From assembly GCA_945873855.1 (NCBI GenBank), contig CAMCEN010000011.1:1-62371 (forward strand): DNA of 62,371 nucleotides, in the 5' to 3' direction. The notes under the pieces were generated by a model. That model was given only the letters and a program-made list of their open reading frames with translations. It was not told the DNA's origin and searched no databases. The translations under genes and the position numbers were made by a program. Source of the stretch: an uncultured Campylobacter sp. GTDB lineage: Bacteria > Campylobacterota > Campylobacteria > Campylobacterales > Campylobacteraceae. How positions within the stretch are numbered: the stretch's first letter is position 1; the number at the start of each line of letters is the position of its first letter. Below, piece after piece: positions 17,295 through 26,017 of the stretch.

Positions 17295-17804
17295 TTATTT
17301 GAAATTCAATAAATCTTCTTCTTTGCTTGTGTTATCATCACTTCTTTTGTTTGTGATATAAATAGGCTCACTTAGCCAACGCAGGACTTGTGGTTGTTCA
17401 TAAAGCGCTTGACATTTTTCATCATTTTTAAAATCGCTCATAGCGATATTTATCTTAGCATCTTTGCTAGTATCTAACTCAATCTCAAAGCAAACAGCCC
17501 ACCAAGGCAGCGCATTTAGCGGCACGCCAGCTGTCGTCCAAAAAGCCTCTTTTTTGTTTGGCAAGAAAGATGCCGAAGTGATATAGTGATTTTTAACATT
17601 TTGTAAGATAACTTGTAACTCAGCAATCGCTGACATGCTTAGTATTTCTTTTTTACCACCCTCAAAGAACTTAGCACCAAAATGCGCCACAAGCAAGGCT
17701 GTAATGATACCGATGATCGCATCACCCAAGGCGAGATTTTTCTTTGGCTTTGTGATATAGACTTTACCCTCTTGATCGTTGATATTTCCGTGATTTTTAT
17801 CCAT
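17295..17804 (-). CDS. Hypothetical single-pass membrane protein
   Basis: 169 residues. A membrane segment is near residues 24-44 (LALGDAIIGIITALLVAHFG), followed by a probable extracytoplasmic domain with WTTAGVPLNALPWWAVCFE and a second Cys further on (EKCQALY). Its start overlaps the dnaX stop by one base, so the two are co-translated. Family not recognised; the one-helix-plus-domain layout is vaguely pilin-like but lacks a prepilin leader. Confidence 0.55.
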   Translation of the reverse strand: MDKNHGNINDQEGKVYITKPKKNLALGDAIIGIITALLVAHFGAKFFEGGKKEILSMSAIAELQVILQNVKNHYITSASFLPNKKEAFWTTAGVPLNALPWWAVCFEIELDTSKDAKINIAMSDFKNDEKCQALYEQPQVLRWLSEPIYITNKRSDDNTSKEEDLLNFK

Positions 17805-19576
17805 TAAGTATCCTTGATTTCTGGATTACCAAAAAGTCTATTCATTTCATTTTCATTTTTTCTATTTATCTCTGCTTGCGTTGGCTCACTTTTTATCGCT
17901 GGTGCGATGTTTGGCATCATATCCATAGGTGGGGCTAAGCTCTCATCGCTAGAAAAATCATCTGCAGGTTCATTTTGATATTGCTGCTTTGGTGGTTGTT
18001 CTAGCTTAGTTATAGAGTTTATGATATCGCTAAGCCCATTTTGTTTTTTTTCTACCTTAAACTTCTTTGCCCCAAAGGCGATTTGCGCAAGTTCTCTTAG
18101 CACGCCTGAGTGTGTGCGAAGCGCAGCTGCATCATCAGCAATAGCGCTAGAGATAAGCGTGATATTTTCTCCATCAAAGCCGCCGAACTCAATGAAATTA
18201 TCAAAAATCTTGCCTAAATCATAGCTTCTATCATAAAGCAATTTCACAAAATGCTCGTATTTTTGAGTATCTTGGCTGCTTTGCGGCTGTGCTATGGCAG
18301 AAGGCTGTGGCTGCTGGCTAGGAATTCTAGATTGTGCTGCGCTTTGCTGTGGCGCAGGACTTGGCGATACTAGCGCAGGCTTTGCAGGCTGTGGCTGGCT
18401 AGGAATTCTAGATTGTGCTGTGCTTATAGGCTGAGTGTTGCTAGGAATTCTAGATTGCACAGGGCTTTGCTGTGGCTCAAGGCTTGATAAGAGCGGCGCA
18501 GACTGACTAGGAATTCTAGATTGCGCAGGGCTTGGCTGTGGCGCACAGAAGTTAGCAGCACCGATATCAAAAGCATTTCGCATAGAAAATAACGCTATAT
18601 AAAGCACAAAAGCAGGGTCCGCGCCGCTGCCAAGCATATTTTTTGCCTCGCTTAAAATCTTGAAAAATCTCTCAAAAATCAGCAAAGAAAACTCATGTCT
18701 AGGCTCTAAAAATCGCTCTTTTAAACTTGCGATAAGCTCGTTTATAATCATCTCGGCATCGCTGTCTTCTAAGCTTTTAATCAGCGCACAAAGCTCTTCG
18801 CGGCTGCCTTTTTGAGCGGTGCTTAAAATCTCATCAATGCGCCTAGGATCAAGTAGTCCAAGCATATCAGTAACGCTGTGCGTGCTAATAGCCCCGCCGC
18901 AAAAAATAATTGCTTGATCAAGCAAGGTTAGCGTATCTCTAAGCGAGCCAGAACCGCTACGAGCGATGATTTTTAGGGCACCACTTTCAAAGCTGATTTG
19001 CTCTTTTATCAAAATATTTTCAAGGTGCTTTACAATTAGCTCATGGCTTATAGCCTTAAAGCGAAAGTGCTGTGTGCGTGAGAGTATCGTAGCTGGCAGC
19101 TTTAATGGATCAGTCGTAGCCAAAATAAACTTTATATAAGCAGGCGGTTCTTCAAGAGTCTTTAAAAAAGCGTTTGAGGCTTCTTTTGTAAGCATGTGAG
19201 CCTCATCAATGATAAAGATTTTAAACCGCCCAGAAACTGGCGCGTAGCGAGTTTGTTCTATTAGATCACGGATATCTTCGATTTTGCGGTGGCTAGCAGC
19301 GTCCATTTCTATGATATCCATGTGTCTGCCCTCATTTGCGCTAATGCAGCTAGCACAGCTCTCGCAAGCATGAGAGCCTACTCCACGCTCGCAAAGCAAG
19401 TCTTTTGCAAAAATGCGAGCCGAGCTTGTCTTTCCACTGCCTCTAAGCCCTGAGAAAAGATAAGCGTGACCCAGCCTACCACTATCTAGGGCGTGGATAA
19501 GATTTTCTTTTATCGCCTCTTGGCCGATTAGTTCATAAAAGCTTTTTGGGCGGTATTTTAGTGCTAGTGCTTGCAT
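17804..19576 (-). CDS. dnaX: DNA polymerase III subunit gamma/tau with repeat-bearing linker
   Basis: Clamp-loader ATPase. Walker A is FSGLRGSGKTSSARIFA (P-loop at 46-51), the zinc Cys cluster CERGVGSHACESCASC follows, DEAH is in IIDEAHML and the sensor region LATTDPLKLPATILSR. 590 residues. The start at 19576 fits AAGGAAAAAA and the usual MQALALKYRPKSFYELIGQ; the frame is open further upstream through a structured leader, which I exclude. Between domain III and the tau part, residues about 345-436 form a Pro/Gln/Ser linker containing four QSRIP units, each a half R1 palindrome (GGAATTCTAGATTG on the plus strand). Confidence 0.94.
   Translation of the reverse strand: MQALALKYRPKSFYELIGQEAIKENLIHALDSGRLGHAYLFSGLRGSGKTSSARIFAKDLLCERGVGSHACESCASCISANEGRHMDIIEMDAASHRKIEDIRDLIEQTRYAPVSGRFKIFIIDEAHMLTKEASNAFLKTLEEPPAYIKFILATTDPLKLPATILSRTQHFRFKAISHELIVKHLENILIKEQISFESGALKIIARSGSGSLRDTLTLLDQAIIFCGGAISTHSVTDMLGLLDPRRIDEILSTAQKGSREELCALIKSLEDSDAEMIINELIASLKERFLEPRHEFSLLIFERFFKILSEAKNMLGSGADPAFVLYIALFSMRNAFDIGAANFCAPQPSPAQSRIPSQSAPLLSSLEPQQSPVQSRIPSNTQPISTAQSRIPSQPQPAKPALVSPSPAPQQSAAQSRIPSQQPQPSAIAQPQSSQDTQKYEHFVKLLYDRSYDLGKIFDNFIEFGGFDGENITLISSAIADDAAALRTHSGVLRELAQIAFGAKKFKVEKKQNGLSDIINSITKLEQPPKQQYQNEPADDFSSDESLAPPMDMMPNIAPAIKSEPTQAEINRKNENEMNRLFGNPEIKDT
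18316..18530. repeat. Four in-frame R1 half-palindromes in the dnaX linker
   Basis: CTAGGAATTCTAGATTG occurs at about 18318, 18399, 18440 and 18508, always in the frame that gives QSRIP on the coding strand. The surrounding sequence is repetitive Pro/Gln codons. Confidence 0.85.
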
Positions 19577-19599
19577 TTTTTTCCTTAAATAAAGTTCTA

Positions 19600-19826
19600 A
19601 AGGCTCAGCTTGCGGACGCTTTTTTAGATTTTTGGCTATGGCAGCCCAGCACCTTACAAGTGAGTTTCGCGCCGTTTTCCTACGCAGCCGCCTTTTTTGA
19701 TTTTTGCTTATAGTGGCGGCTTGCTTGAAAAACTGGCGCAAAACTAACTTGAACGCCACCGCTACGGTGCTCCACGGCTAGCCCTGCGCCAAAATTCTAA
19801 AAAATCGCCTCGCAATCTTAGAGCCT
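19600..19826 (-). ncRNA. Structured leader R6, copy A (upstream of dnaX)
   Basis: Read on the minus strand it opens with GGCTCTAAGATTGCG and closes with CGCAAGCTGAGCC, giving an outer stem GGCTC/GAGCC plus TTGCG/CGCAA. Inside are CTAGCCGTGGAG, the stem AGTTTTGCGCC/GGCGCGAAACT, TTTTTCAAGCAA, AGCCGCC/GGCGGCT and GGTGCTGGGCTG. The same blocks in the same order occur at 25549-25751, with paired positions changing together. It ends 23 bp before the dnaX start codon, the place of a 5' UTR element. No known riboswitch class is recognised. Confidence 0.5.
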
Positions 19827-19887
19827 TTTTGGATTTTAAAACTCTAGAATTCGCTAAAAAGCATCCGCTTTGAGCCGTTAAACAAAA

Positions 19888-21228
19888 CTACTTATTTATA
19901 ATATTTAAAAACTCTTCGTTATTTTTAGTCTTACTCATTTTTGGATATAAAAACTTTAACGCTTCTATATCATCCATGCTTGCTATTGCGTTGCGAATAG
20001 CCCAAATGCGAGCTAGATTTTCTGGACTTATTAAAAGCTCATCTTTTCTAGTGCCTGATTTTAGAATATTTAGGGCTGGATAGATGCGGCGGTCGCTAAT
20101 AGAGCGGTCTAACACCATTTCGCTATTTCCTGTGCCTTTAAACTCTTCAAAGATCACATCATCCATGCGAGAGCCAGTATCAATGAGAGCAGTCGCCACG
20201 ATTGTTAGCGAGCCACCATCTTCGATATTTCTAGCAGCACCAAAAAAGCGCTTTGGCTTATGAAGTGCGTTTGCATCCACGCCACCACTTAGCACTTTGC
20301 CACTACTTGGCGTGGCTGTGTTATAGGCTCTTGCTAGGCGAGTTATGCTATCAAGCAAGATTACTACATCTTTGCCGACCTCTACCATGCGTTTTGCTTT
20401 TTCTATTACAAGCTCGGCTACTCGCACATGATTTAGTGCTGGCATATCAAAAGTAGAGCTAAAAACCTCTCCGTGCACGCTGCGCTGCATATCAGTAACT
20501 TCTTCAGGGCGCTCGTCTATTAGTAGCACGATAAGCTCAGTTTCAGGATGATTTCTAGTAATTCCTTGGGCAAGTTCTTTCATAAGCTCAGTCTTACCAG
20601 TGCGTGGTGGGGCTACTATTAGGGCTCTTTGACCTTTGCCAATAGGCGTAAAAAGATCAAGCACACGACCTGTTAAGCGCAGTGGGTCGTATTCAAGTCT
20701 CAGCTGCTCGGTTGGAAAAATCGGCGTTAAGTTATCAAATAATGGTCTTTGCTTGGCTTCATTTATGCTTTTATAGTTTATCGCTTCTATTTTAAGTAAA
20801 GCGTAGTATTTCTCGCCCTCTTTTGGCTCTCTAACTTGGCCGGTGATGATGTCTCCTACACGAAGGGCGAATTTTTTAATCTGGCTTAGGCTTACATAGG
20901 TGTCGTTTTGACTATCACCAAAGTTACCCTCCATAGCCCGCAAAAAGCCAAAACCATCAGGGACAATATCTAGAATTCCTGTAAATAAAATATATCCGCC
21001 TTGCTTGGTTTGGGCTTTTAGCACCTCAAAGATTAGCTCACTGCGGCGAAATTCTTGCGGATTTTCTATATTCATACTCTCTGCGATTTTAATCAGCTTT
21101 TCAAGCTCCATTTCACGCAGTTGTTCTATGGTGTATCCATCTACTGGGGTGTGAGTTTGGGCGTGTTGCTTTTTGCCCCTTGTAGTCGTTGTTTGCTCAG
21201 GTTTTTGTTGTTCGGTAGAGTTTTGCAT
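19888..21228 (-). CDS. rho: Transcription termination factor Rho
   Basis: Hexameric RNA-dependent ATPase that ends transcription. The RNA-binding domain runs to about residue 160 ([32 protein letters not shown]), then GKGQR (197-201), Walker [10 protein letters not shown] (206-214), Walker [17 protein letters not shown] and the R-loop segment [21 protein letters not shown]. 446 residues with an extended polar N-terminus ([20 protein letters not shown]). The ATG is preceded by an AAAAGGTAATC-type site. Separated from prs by a repeat-filled gap. Confidence 0.96.
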   Translation of the reverse strand: MQNSTEQQKPEQTTTTRGKKQHAQTHTPVDGYTIEQLREMELEKLIKIAESMNIENPQEFRRSELIFEVLKAQTKQGGYILFTGILDIVPDGFGFLRAMEGNFGDSQNDTYVSLSQIKKFALRVGDIITGQVREPKEGEKYYALLKIEAINYKSINEAKQRPLFDNLTPIFPTEQLRLEYDPLRLTGRVLDLFTPIGKGQRALIVAPPRTGKTELMKELAQGITRNHPETELIVLLIDERPEEVTDMQRSVHGEVFSSTFDMPALNHVRVAELVIEKAKRMVEVGKDVVILLDSITRLARAYNTATPSSGKVLSGGVDANALHKPKRFFGAARNIEDGGSLTIVATALIDTGSRMDDVIFEEFKGTGNSEMVLDRSISDRRIYPALNILKSGTRKDELLISPENLARIWAIRNAIASMDDIEALKFLYPKMSKTKNNEEFLNIINK

Positions 21229-21354
21229 TGATTACCTTTTTAAAATTGTAGAAAGACGCCAGTTCTAAGGCGTATTTTTAGAATAATTTTGAGTGGCGAA
21301 ATTATAGCCAAAAAAACTTAAAGATTATTAAAATTAAGCTTAGCTTAAAAAAGC

Positions 21355-21700
21355 CTCAGGAATTCTAGATTTAAGAATTCTAGAATTCCTTAGGGAATTC
21401 TAGTTTATGGAATTCTCTTTAGGAATTCTAAAATTCCTAGGTTTTTTGGGGGTTAGGGGGTATTTTTTATCTTAGGGAATTCTAGTTTAGGGAATTCTAA
21501 AATTCCCTAAAATTCGTCATTGCGAGCGAAGCGAAGCAATCTCATTTATTAAGTCTCATTTATTAAGTCTTGAACGAGATTGCTTCGCCCTTTGTTTCAC
21601 TCACTCCTCGCAATGACGGAATTCTAGATAAAAGATACCCCCTAACCCCCAGAAAAACTAGAATTCCCTAGAATTCGCTCTAAAATTCCCTATATATATT
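21355..21700. repeat. Intergenic R1/R2/R4 mosaic between rho and prs
   Basis: R1 halves, an R4 copy (GGGGGTTAGGGGGTA, about 21448-21462), R2 hairpins (21513-21543 and 21566-21618) and a reverse R4 copy (TACCCCCTAACCCCC, 21636-21650). No gene. Confidence 0.8.
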
Positions 21701-21728
21701 TTAAAATAAACAAATTTTAGAATAGGCG

Positions 21729-21815
21729 TAGTGTGGCTAAACTAAAAAACTGCTAGCGCAGGGATAGAACAAATAGTTCATCCCAAGCTAGTAGTTTTTT
21801 AGTTTAGTCGCAATC
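21729..21815. repeat. R5 structured hairpin element, copy a
   Basis: A long hairpin just after the prs stop: CTAAACTAAAAAACTGCTAGC pairs with GCTAGTAGTTTTTTAGTTTA with one G-U. The apex is GGGATAGAACAAATAGTTCATCCC in the sense that GGGAT pairs with ATCCC and GAAC with GTTC. The base has AGTGTGGC/GTCGCAAT. The same base motif and apical GAAC/GTTC recur in other copies. It may end prs transcription, but it is too elaborate for a plain terminator. Confidence 0.7.
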
Positions 21816-21835
21816 CGTCACTAATAAAACTTTGC

Positions 21836-22765
21836 CTACATAAAAAGATTATTTACACTCTCATCATGATAAACCCTACGTATCACCTCAGCAAACAGCG
21901 GCGCTACGCTAATTACCTTTATATGCTCATTTTGCTCTTTTAGCGGAATTGTATCAGTTACTACTAGCTCGTCAATCGCTCCTGCTGCGATGCGCTCGTA
22001 TGCTGGGCCACTTAGCACCGGATGAGTACAAAAGGCAGTTACGCTAGTCGCCCCTCGCTCTTTAAAGGCAGCCGCAGCCTTGATCAAAGTGCCAGCAGTA
22101 TCTACCATATCATCGATTAAAATCACATCTTTGCCATTTACATCGCCGATTACATTCATAACTTCGCTTTCATTTGCTTTTTCACGGCGTTTGTCAATGA
22201 TAGCAAGGTCTAGATTTAGCTGCTTTGCTAAGCTTCTAGCACGAGCTACGCCGCCTACATCAGGGCTTGCTACGATAGGATTTGAGAGATGCTTGTTTTT
22301 TAGGTAGTTTATGAAGGTAATCGTGCCATAAAGATTATCCACTGGAATATCAAAAAAACCTTGAATCTGCCCAGCGTGAAGATCCATAGTAACTACTCTA
22401 TCAATGCCAGCAGTTTCAATCATATTTGCTACAAGCTTGGCAGTAATCGGCACTCTTGGTGCTGCTTTGCGGTCTTGCCTTGCGTAGCCAAAGTATGGGA
22501 TAACAGCCGTCACCGTGCTAGCAGAGCTTCTTTTTAAAGCGTCTGTTAGGATGAGTAGCTCCATGAGATTTGTATCAGTTGGCGCACAGGTTGGCTGGAT
22601 GATAAAAACATCCTTGCCACGCACGCTCTCGCCGATTTGGATGCTGATTTCACCATCGCTAAAGCGTTTTATACTAGCTTCGCTTAGTGGAATTCCTAGA
22701 TATTTTGCTATTTGGCGAGAAAGTTCTTGATTTGCCGTGCCAGAAAATACTTTGTAACCACGCAT
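21836..22765 (-). CDS. prs: Ribose-phosphate pyrophosphokinase
   Basis: Makes PRPP from ribose 5-phosphate and ATP for nucleotide, His and NAD synthesis. 309 residues, with FSGTANQELSRQIAKYLG at the front, IQPTCAPTDTNLMELL, the PRPP synthase signature around VTMDLHAGQIQGFFDIP and the PRPP-binding loop VILIDDMVDTAGTL. ATG behind an AAAGG site. Flanked by an R5 hairpin and divergent from pyrB. Confidence 0.96.
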   Translation of the reverse strand: MRGYKVFSGTANQELSRQIAKYLGIPLSEASIKRFSDGEISIQIGESVRGKDVFIIQPTCAPTDTNLMELLILTDALKRSSASTVTAVIPYFGYARQDRKAAPRVPITAKLVANMIETAGIDRVVTMDLHAGQIQGFFDIPVDNLYGTITFINYLKNKHLSNPIVASPDVGGVARARSLAKQLNLDLAIIDKRREKANESEVMNVIGDVNGKDVILIDDMVDTAGTLIKAAAAFKERGATSVTAFCTHPVLSGPAYERIAAGAIDELVVTDTIPLKEQNEHIKVISVAPLFAEVIRRVYHDESVNNLFM

Positions 22766-22848
22766 TGTTTACCTTTTTTGTAAGAATTTTTGCCAGTATT
22801 TTAGCAAAAATTGCTAGAAATTTACTTAAATTCTAAGCTATTTTTTGC

Positions 22849-22854
22849 TAAAAT
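22849..22854 (+). promoter_or_regulatory. Putative -10 element of pyrB
   Basis: TTTTTTGCTAAAAT, a T-run then TAAAAT, lies 26 bp before the pyrB ATG, with TTTAGGAA as ribosome site. Confidence 0.45.
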
Positions 22855-22879
22855 CGCCTGAAAATTTTTAGGAAATAAA

Positions 22880-23803
22880 ATGAAAGACTTAATCTCTACC
22901 AAAGATCTCTTAAAAGACGATTTTAAGGCACTTATAGCGCAAGCAAAGCACTTTAAAGAACTAAATTCAAGTGGTGCTAGGCACGAGGATAAATTAGCTG
23001 GAAAAAGCGTGATTCAGGCGTTTTTTGAAAACTCTACTAGAACTCGCATGAGCTTTGAGCTCTCAGCCAAGCGTCTAGGCTGCGACAGCACGAGCCTAAG
23101 TCCTGCTATCTCAAGTGCAGCAAAGGGTGAGAGCCTGCTTGATACTATAAAAAACTTAGAGGCTATGCAAAATGACTTTTTTGTGATCCGCCACCAAAAA
23201 AGCGGTGCTGCAAAGTTTGTAGCAGAGCGCTCAAAAGCCCATGTAATAAACGCAGGCGATGGCTGTAACGAGCATCCTACGCAAGCTTTGCTTGATCTTT
23301 TTACTATGAGCGAGCATTTTGGCGCAGGTGACGCTATAGCTGGCTTTGAGAGCATTAGTGGCAAAAAAATCAGCATTATAGGTGATATTTTTCACTCTCG
23401 TGTGGCTAGATCAAATATTTATGCGCTGCAAACTTTGGGTGCCCAGATTACGCTATTTGGACCGCCGCAGTGTATGAGATACGCAGAGGTCTTTGGCTCT
23501 AAAAGAGCTAAAAATATAAAAGAAGTACTAAATGACGCAGATGCTGTAATAATGCTAAGAATACAGCTTGAGCGTAGCGAGGATGAAGTGCCGCTGCCAA
23601 ATGAATATGCTAAATACTTTGGGCTAAATGCTAGCAATATAGAGTTTTTGCCGCCACATGCGCTAGTGCTTCATCCAGGGCCTGTTAATCGTGGCGTGGA
23701 GATGAGTAGTGAGGTGGTAGACTCTCGCTCACTCGTGCTAGAACAAACGCAAAATGGCGTGGCTATGAGAATGGCTGTATTTTCTATGCTAGCTCAAAGC
23801 TAA
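22880..23803 (+). CDS. pyrB: Aspartate carbamoyltransferase, catalytic chain
   Basis: Condenses carbamoyl phosphate and aspartate, the committed step of pyrimidine synthesis. 307 residues with the carbamoyl phosphate loop ENSTRTRMSFELSAKRLG, the second-site loop around SSAAKGESLLD, GDGCNEHPTQALLDLFT and LHPGPVNRGVEM. No regulatory pyrI is next to it. Upstream -10 TAAAAT and TTTAGGAA are visible. Confidence 0.95.
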   Translation: MKDLISTKDLLKDDFKALIAQAKHFKELNSSGARHEDKLAGKSVIQAFFENSTRTRMSFELSAKRLGCDSTSLSPAISSAAKGESLLDTIKNLEAMQNDFFVIRHQKSGAAKFVAERSKAHVINAGDGCNEHPTQALLDLFTMSEHFGAGDAIAGFESISGKKISIIGDIFHSRVARSNIYALQTLGAQITLFGPPQCMRYAEVFGSKRAKNIKEVLNDADAVIMLRIQLERSEDEVPLPNEYAKYFGLNASNIEFLPPHALVLHPGPVNRGVEMSSEVVDSRSLVLEQTQNGVAMRMAVFSMLAQS

Positions 23804-23807
23804 GCTT

Positions 23808-24315
23808 TTTAGGAATTCTAGAATTCCTAGTGCTAAATCTAGAATTCCCTGCGTCATTGAGGGGGAGCAATCTCATTTAAAATTCCGTCTAAAATTCCGT
23901 CATTGCGAGGGAGCAAAGCGACCGAAGCAATCTCGTCCAAAATTCCGTCAAAATTCCGTCTAAAATTCCCTAGCACCGAGATCCTCTGGTCAAGCCCGAG
24001 GATGACATAGTAGGGAATTTTAGATAAAAATTTTAGAATTCCTAGAGATTGCTTCGCTTCGCTCGCAATGACGAATTTTGTGGAATTTTAGAATTCCAAA
24101 AAAAAAGACACCCCCTAACCCCCAGAAAAACTAGAATTCCCTAGCACAGAGATCCCCCAGTCAAGCTGGGGGATGACATAAGGCTGTCATCATCAGGCTT
24201 GACAGGGTGATCTCATTTAAAATTCCGTCTAAAATTCCTAAGAATAAATTTAGAATTCCTAGAGCTTGCTTCGCTTCGCCCCTCAATGACGAGAATTCTA
24301 GAATTTCTAAGGCAA
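23808..24315. repeat. Intergenic R1/R2/R3/R4 mosaic between pyrB and pseC
   Basis: About 510 bp without a gene, lying between convergent genes. R1 palindromes, an R2 (23901-23936), R3 hairpins (23977-24007, 24149-24178 and 24184-24214), a second R2 (24046-24073) and a reverse R4 (ACACCCCCTAACCCCCAG, 24109-24124) follow one another, often joined by AAATTCCGTCTAAAATTCC. Confidence 0.8.
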
Positions 24316-24317
24316 AA

Positions 24318-25463
24318 TCACAAATATTTCTCCACAATTTCACAAAGTTTTTCAAGCACGAGTTCTGCGTCCTTTACGCTCATTTTTTGCTGGCAAGGTA
24401 AGCTTAGTTCTTTTGCGTAGAAAAGCTCAGCATTTGGCAGAAAAATATCTCCATACTTTCGCCTATAAAAATCAAAGCTATAAGTGGGCTTGTAGTGAAC
24501 CTGAACGCCGATATTTTGGCTGTGAAGTGCTGAGAAAATCTGCGCTTTATTTTTGACTAGATTATCACCCAAAAGCACGATATACAAATGCCTAGAGCTT
24601 GTTATGCCACTAGGAATTTTCACATTTTTTGCCCACTTACAACTAGCAAAAAACTCATCATAAACGCTAGCGATTTCACCCCGAATTTTCACAAACTCAT
24701 CAAGGCGAGTAAGCTGCGAAAGTCCTAAGGCACAAGCCACATCGCTAAGTCGGTAGTTAAAGCCAAGCATGCTCATATCGCTATCCCAAAGCTCTGTTTT
24801 GATTATACCGTGAGAACGCAAAAGTTTACATTTTCTAGCGATTTCATCATCATTTGTTAGCACTGCACCACCCTCGATTGTAGTAATGGGCTTAATAGCA
24901 TGAAAGCTCATAATAGTAGCGTCTGCGCCATTTTTATTATCTGCTAAAAGAGCCGAGCCGATTTTTCTGCCATCAGCAAAACTGCTACCAAGTGCGTGGC
25001 TAGCATCATCTACGACCTTTATGCCCTTTGCGTGGGCTAGCTCGCAGATAGCCTCCATATCCACAGGATTTCCGCCAAGATCTACTGGGGCGATGATTTT
25101 CGTGCGTGGGCTAATGCGCTCTTTTATGCTAGCTACATCGATATTTCCGTTCTCCAAGCTCACATCCGCCCAGCGCACATCAGCCCCACACATAAGGGCT
25201 GCATTTGCCGTAGCCGCAAAGGTTATAGGCGTGGTTAGAAGCTCGTCCCCTGCGCCAAGTCCTAAGGCAAGATAGGCGCAATGAAGCGCAGATGTCGCTG
25301 AGTTCATCACTACTGCGTATTTTGCTCCGCTGTAAGCACAAAGTGCGTTTTCAAAGTCGCTTACATAATGCCCACCGGTGATTACATCGCCTTTTAGGGC
25401 TGTGATTACAGCAGCGATGTCGCTGTCATTTATATCCTGACGGCTGTAAGGTAAAAAATTCAT
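24318..25463 (-). CDS. pseC: UDP-4-amino-4,6-dideoxy-N-acetyl-beta-L-altrosamine transaminase
   Basis: PLP aminotransferase of the pseudaminic acid pathway, which supplies the sugar that glycosylates Campylobacter flagellin. 381 residues of the DegT/DnrJ/EryC1 fold: GGHYVSDFE, NSATSALHCAYLALGLGAGDE, VDDASHALGS and the PLP-binding Lys191 in SFHAIKPITTIEGG; LRSHGI and GFNYRLSDVACALG are typical of the PseC branch. The start at 25463 is supported by AAAAGGAAAATT and homology to the N-terminus (MNFLPYSRQDI); the frame continues upstream through a structured leader. It stands alone, away from other pse genes in this window. Confidence 0.88.
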   Translation of the reverse strand: MNFLPYSRQDINDSDIAAVITALKGDVITGGHYVSDFENALCAYSGAKYAVVMNSATSALHCAYLALGLGAGDELLTTPITFAATANAALMCGADVRWADVSLENGNIDVASIKERISPRTKIIAPVDLGGNPVDMEAICELAHAKGIKVVDDASHALGSSFADGRKIGSALLADNKNGADATIMSFHAIKPITTIEGGAVLTNDDEIARKCKLLRSHGIIKTELWDSDMSMLGFNYRLSDVACALGLSQLTRLDEFVKIRGEIASVYDEFFASCKWAKNVKIPSGITSSRHLYIVLLGDNLVKNKAQIFSALHSQNIGVQVHYKPTYSFDFYRRKYGDIFLPNAELFYAKELSLPCQQKMSVKDAELVLEKLCEIVEKYL

Positions 25464-25483
25464 AATTTTCCTTTTTATATTTA

Positions 25484-25562
25484 TTGGCTGGCTCAGCTTT
25501 TTTTGCTTTGGCTGGCTCAGCTTTTTTGGCTGGTTTTTAAATTCGGCTGGCTCAGCTTGCGC
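25484..25562 (-). repeat. Three short direct repeats of the R6 closing strand before pseC
   Basis: GGCTGGCTCAGCTT occurs three times (about 25488, 25510 and 25546). On the minus strand this is AAGCTGAGCCAGCC, containing GAGCC, the 3' strand of the R6 outer stem. Only one GGCTC partner exists upstream, so three alternative pairings are possible. Confidence 0.7.
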
Positions 25563-25751
25563 ATTTATTGCGACAAAATCACAGCTTGACAGCCCAGCGC
25601 CTTTTAAAATTTTTCGCACCGTTTTTCTGCGCTATTGCTTGAAAAATCGGCACGAAAAATTTTAAATCACTGCTGTGAACGGCTCTCCACGGCTAGTCTG
25701 CGCTGTGCTTTTGCCACACTAAACGCGCAATCTTGGAGCCTTGTTTTTACT
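25549..25751 (-). ncRNA. Structured leader R6, copy B (upstream of pseC)
   Basis: Second copy of the element before dnaX. Minus strand: GGCTCCAAGATTGCG at the start and CGCAAGCTGAGCC at the end form the outer stem. Shared internal blocks are CTAGCCGTGGAG, TTTTTCAAGCAA, GCGCAG, AAAACGG and GCTGGGCTG. The helix AAATTTTTCGTGCC/GGTGCGAAAAATTT replaces AGTTTTGCGCC/GGCGCGAAACT of copy A, so both strands changed while pairing stayed. The following 5' UTR of pseC is about 85 nt. Confidence 0.5.
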
Positions 25752-25765
25752 GCCGCTATCGCGAA

Positions 25766-25860
25766 TCTAGAATTCCTAGGAATTTTAGAATTCCCTGTGA
25801 AATTTGGAATTCTCTAGCGAATTTTAGAATTCCTAGGGAATTTTAGAATTCCCTACAAAT
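25766..25860. repeat. R1 cluster between the R6 and R5 elements
   Basis: Five full or half R1 palindromes in about 95 bp, linked by AATTTTAGAATTCC-type variants. No gene. Confidence 0.75.
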
Positions 25861-25875
25861 TTTTTAGCTAAACGA

Positions 25876-26003
25876 CAATTCTAGTATCGTGGTGCTAGTG
25901 TGCCAAAAGCCTGCGGTGCGCACGGCGTAGGTAGAACATGAAGTTCACCGAGCCGTGCGCATTTCCGCAGGATTTTGGTGCAATAGTGCTGCGAGACGAA
26001 TTG
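25876..26003. repeat. R5 structured hairpin element, copy b
   Basis: A long-form copy. Outer stem CAATTC/GAATTG, internal loop TAGTAT opposite AGAC, stem CGTGGTGCTA/TAGTGCTGCG, a G-A mismatch, GTGTGCCAAAA/TTTTGGTGCA, CCTGCGG/CCGCAGG, GCGCACGGC/GCCGTGCGC and an apical GAAC/GTTC. It lies 15 bp beyond the dcd stop. The loop TAGTAT/AGAC is identical in copy c although the outer stem sequence differs. The loop resembles a bulged-G (sarcin-ricin) motif, an inference by eye. Confidence 0.7.
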
Positions 26004-26017
26004 CCACCAGCCACAAG

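Noticed and set aside
19577-19759. N-terminal extension of DnaX from the open upstream frame
   Set aside because: The extra 61 residues translate the structured leader R6, are not DnaX-like, and AAGGAAAAAA before 19576 marks the start.
20960-20990. R1-like GGAATTCTAGATAT inside rho as an insertion
   Set aside because: It codes [11 protein letters not shown], which fits the conserved RNA-binding domain without extra length, so it is probably native sequence.
25464-25619. N-terminal extension of PseC
   Set aside because: It is the translated leader with three copies of AAGCTGAGCC; the conserved protein begins at 25463 behind AAAAGGAAAATT.
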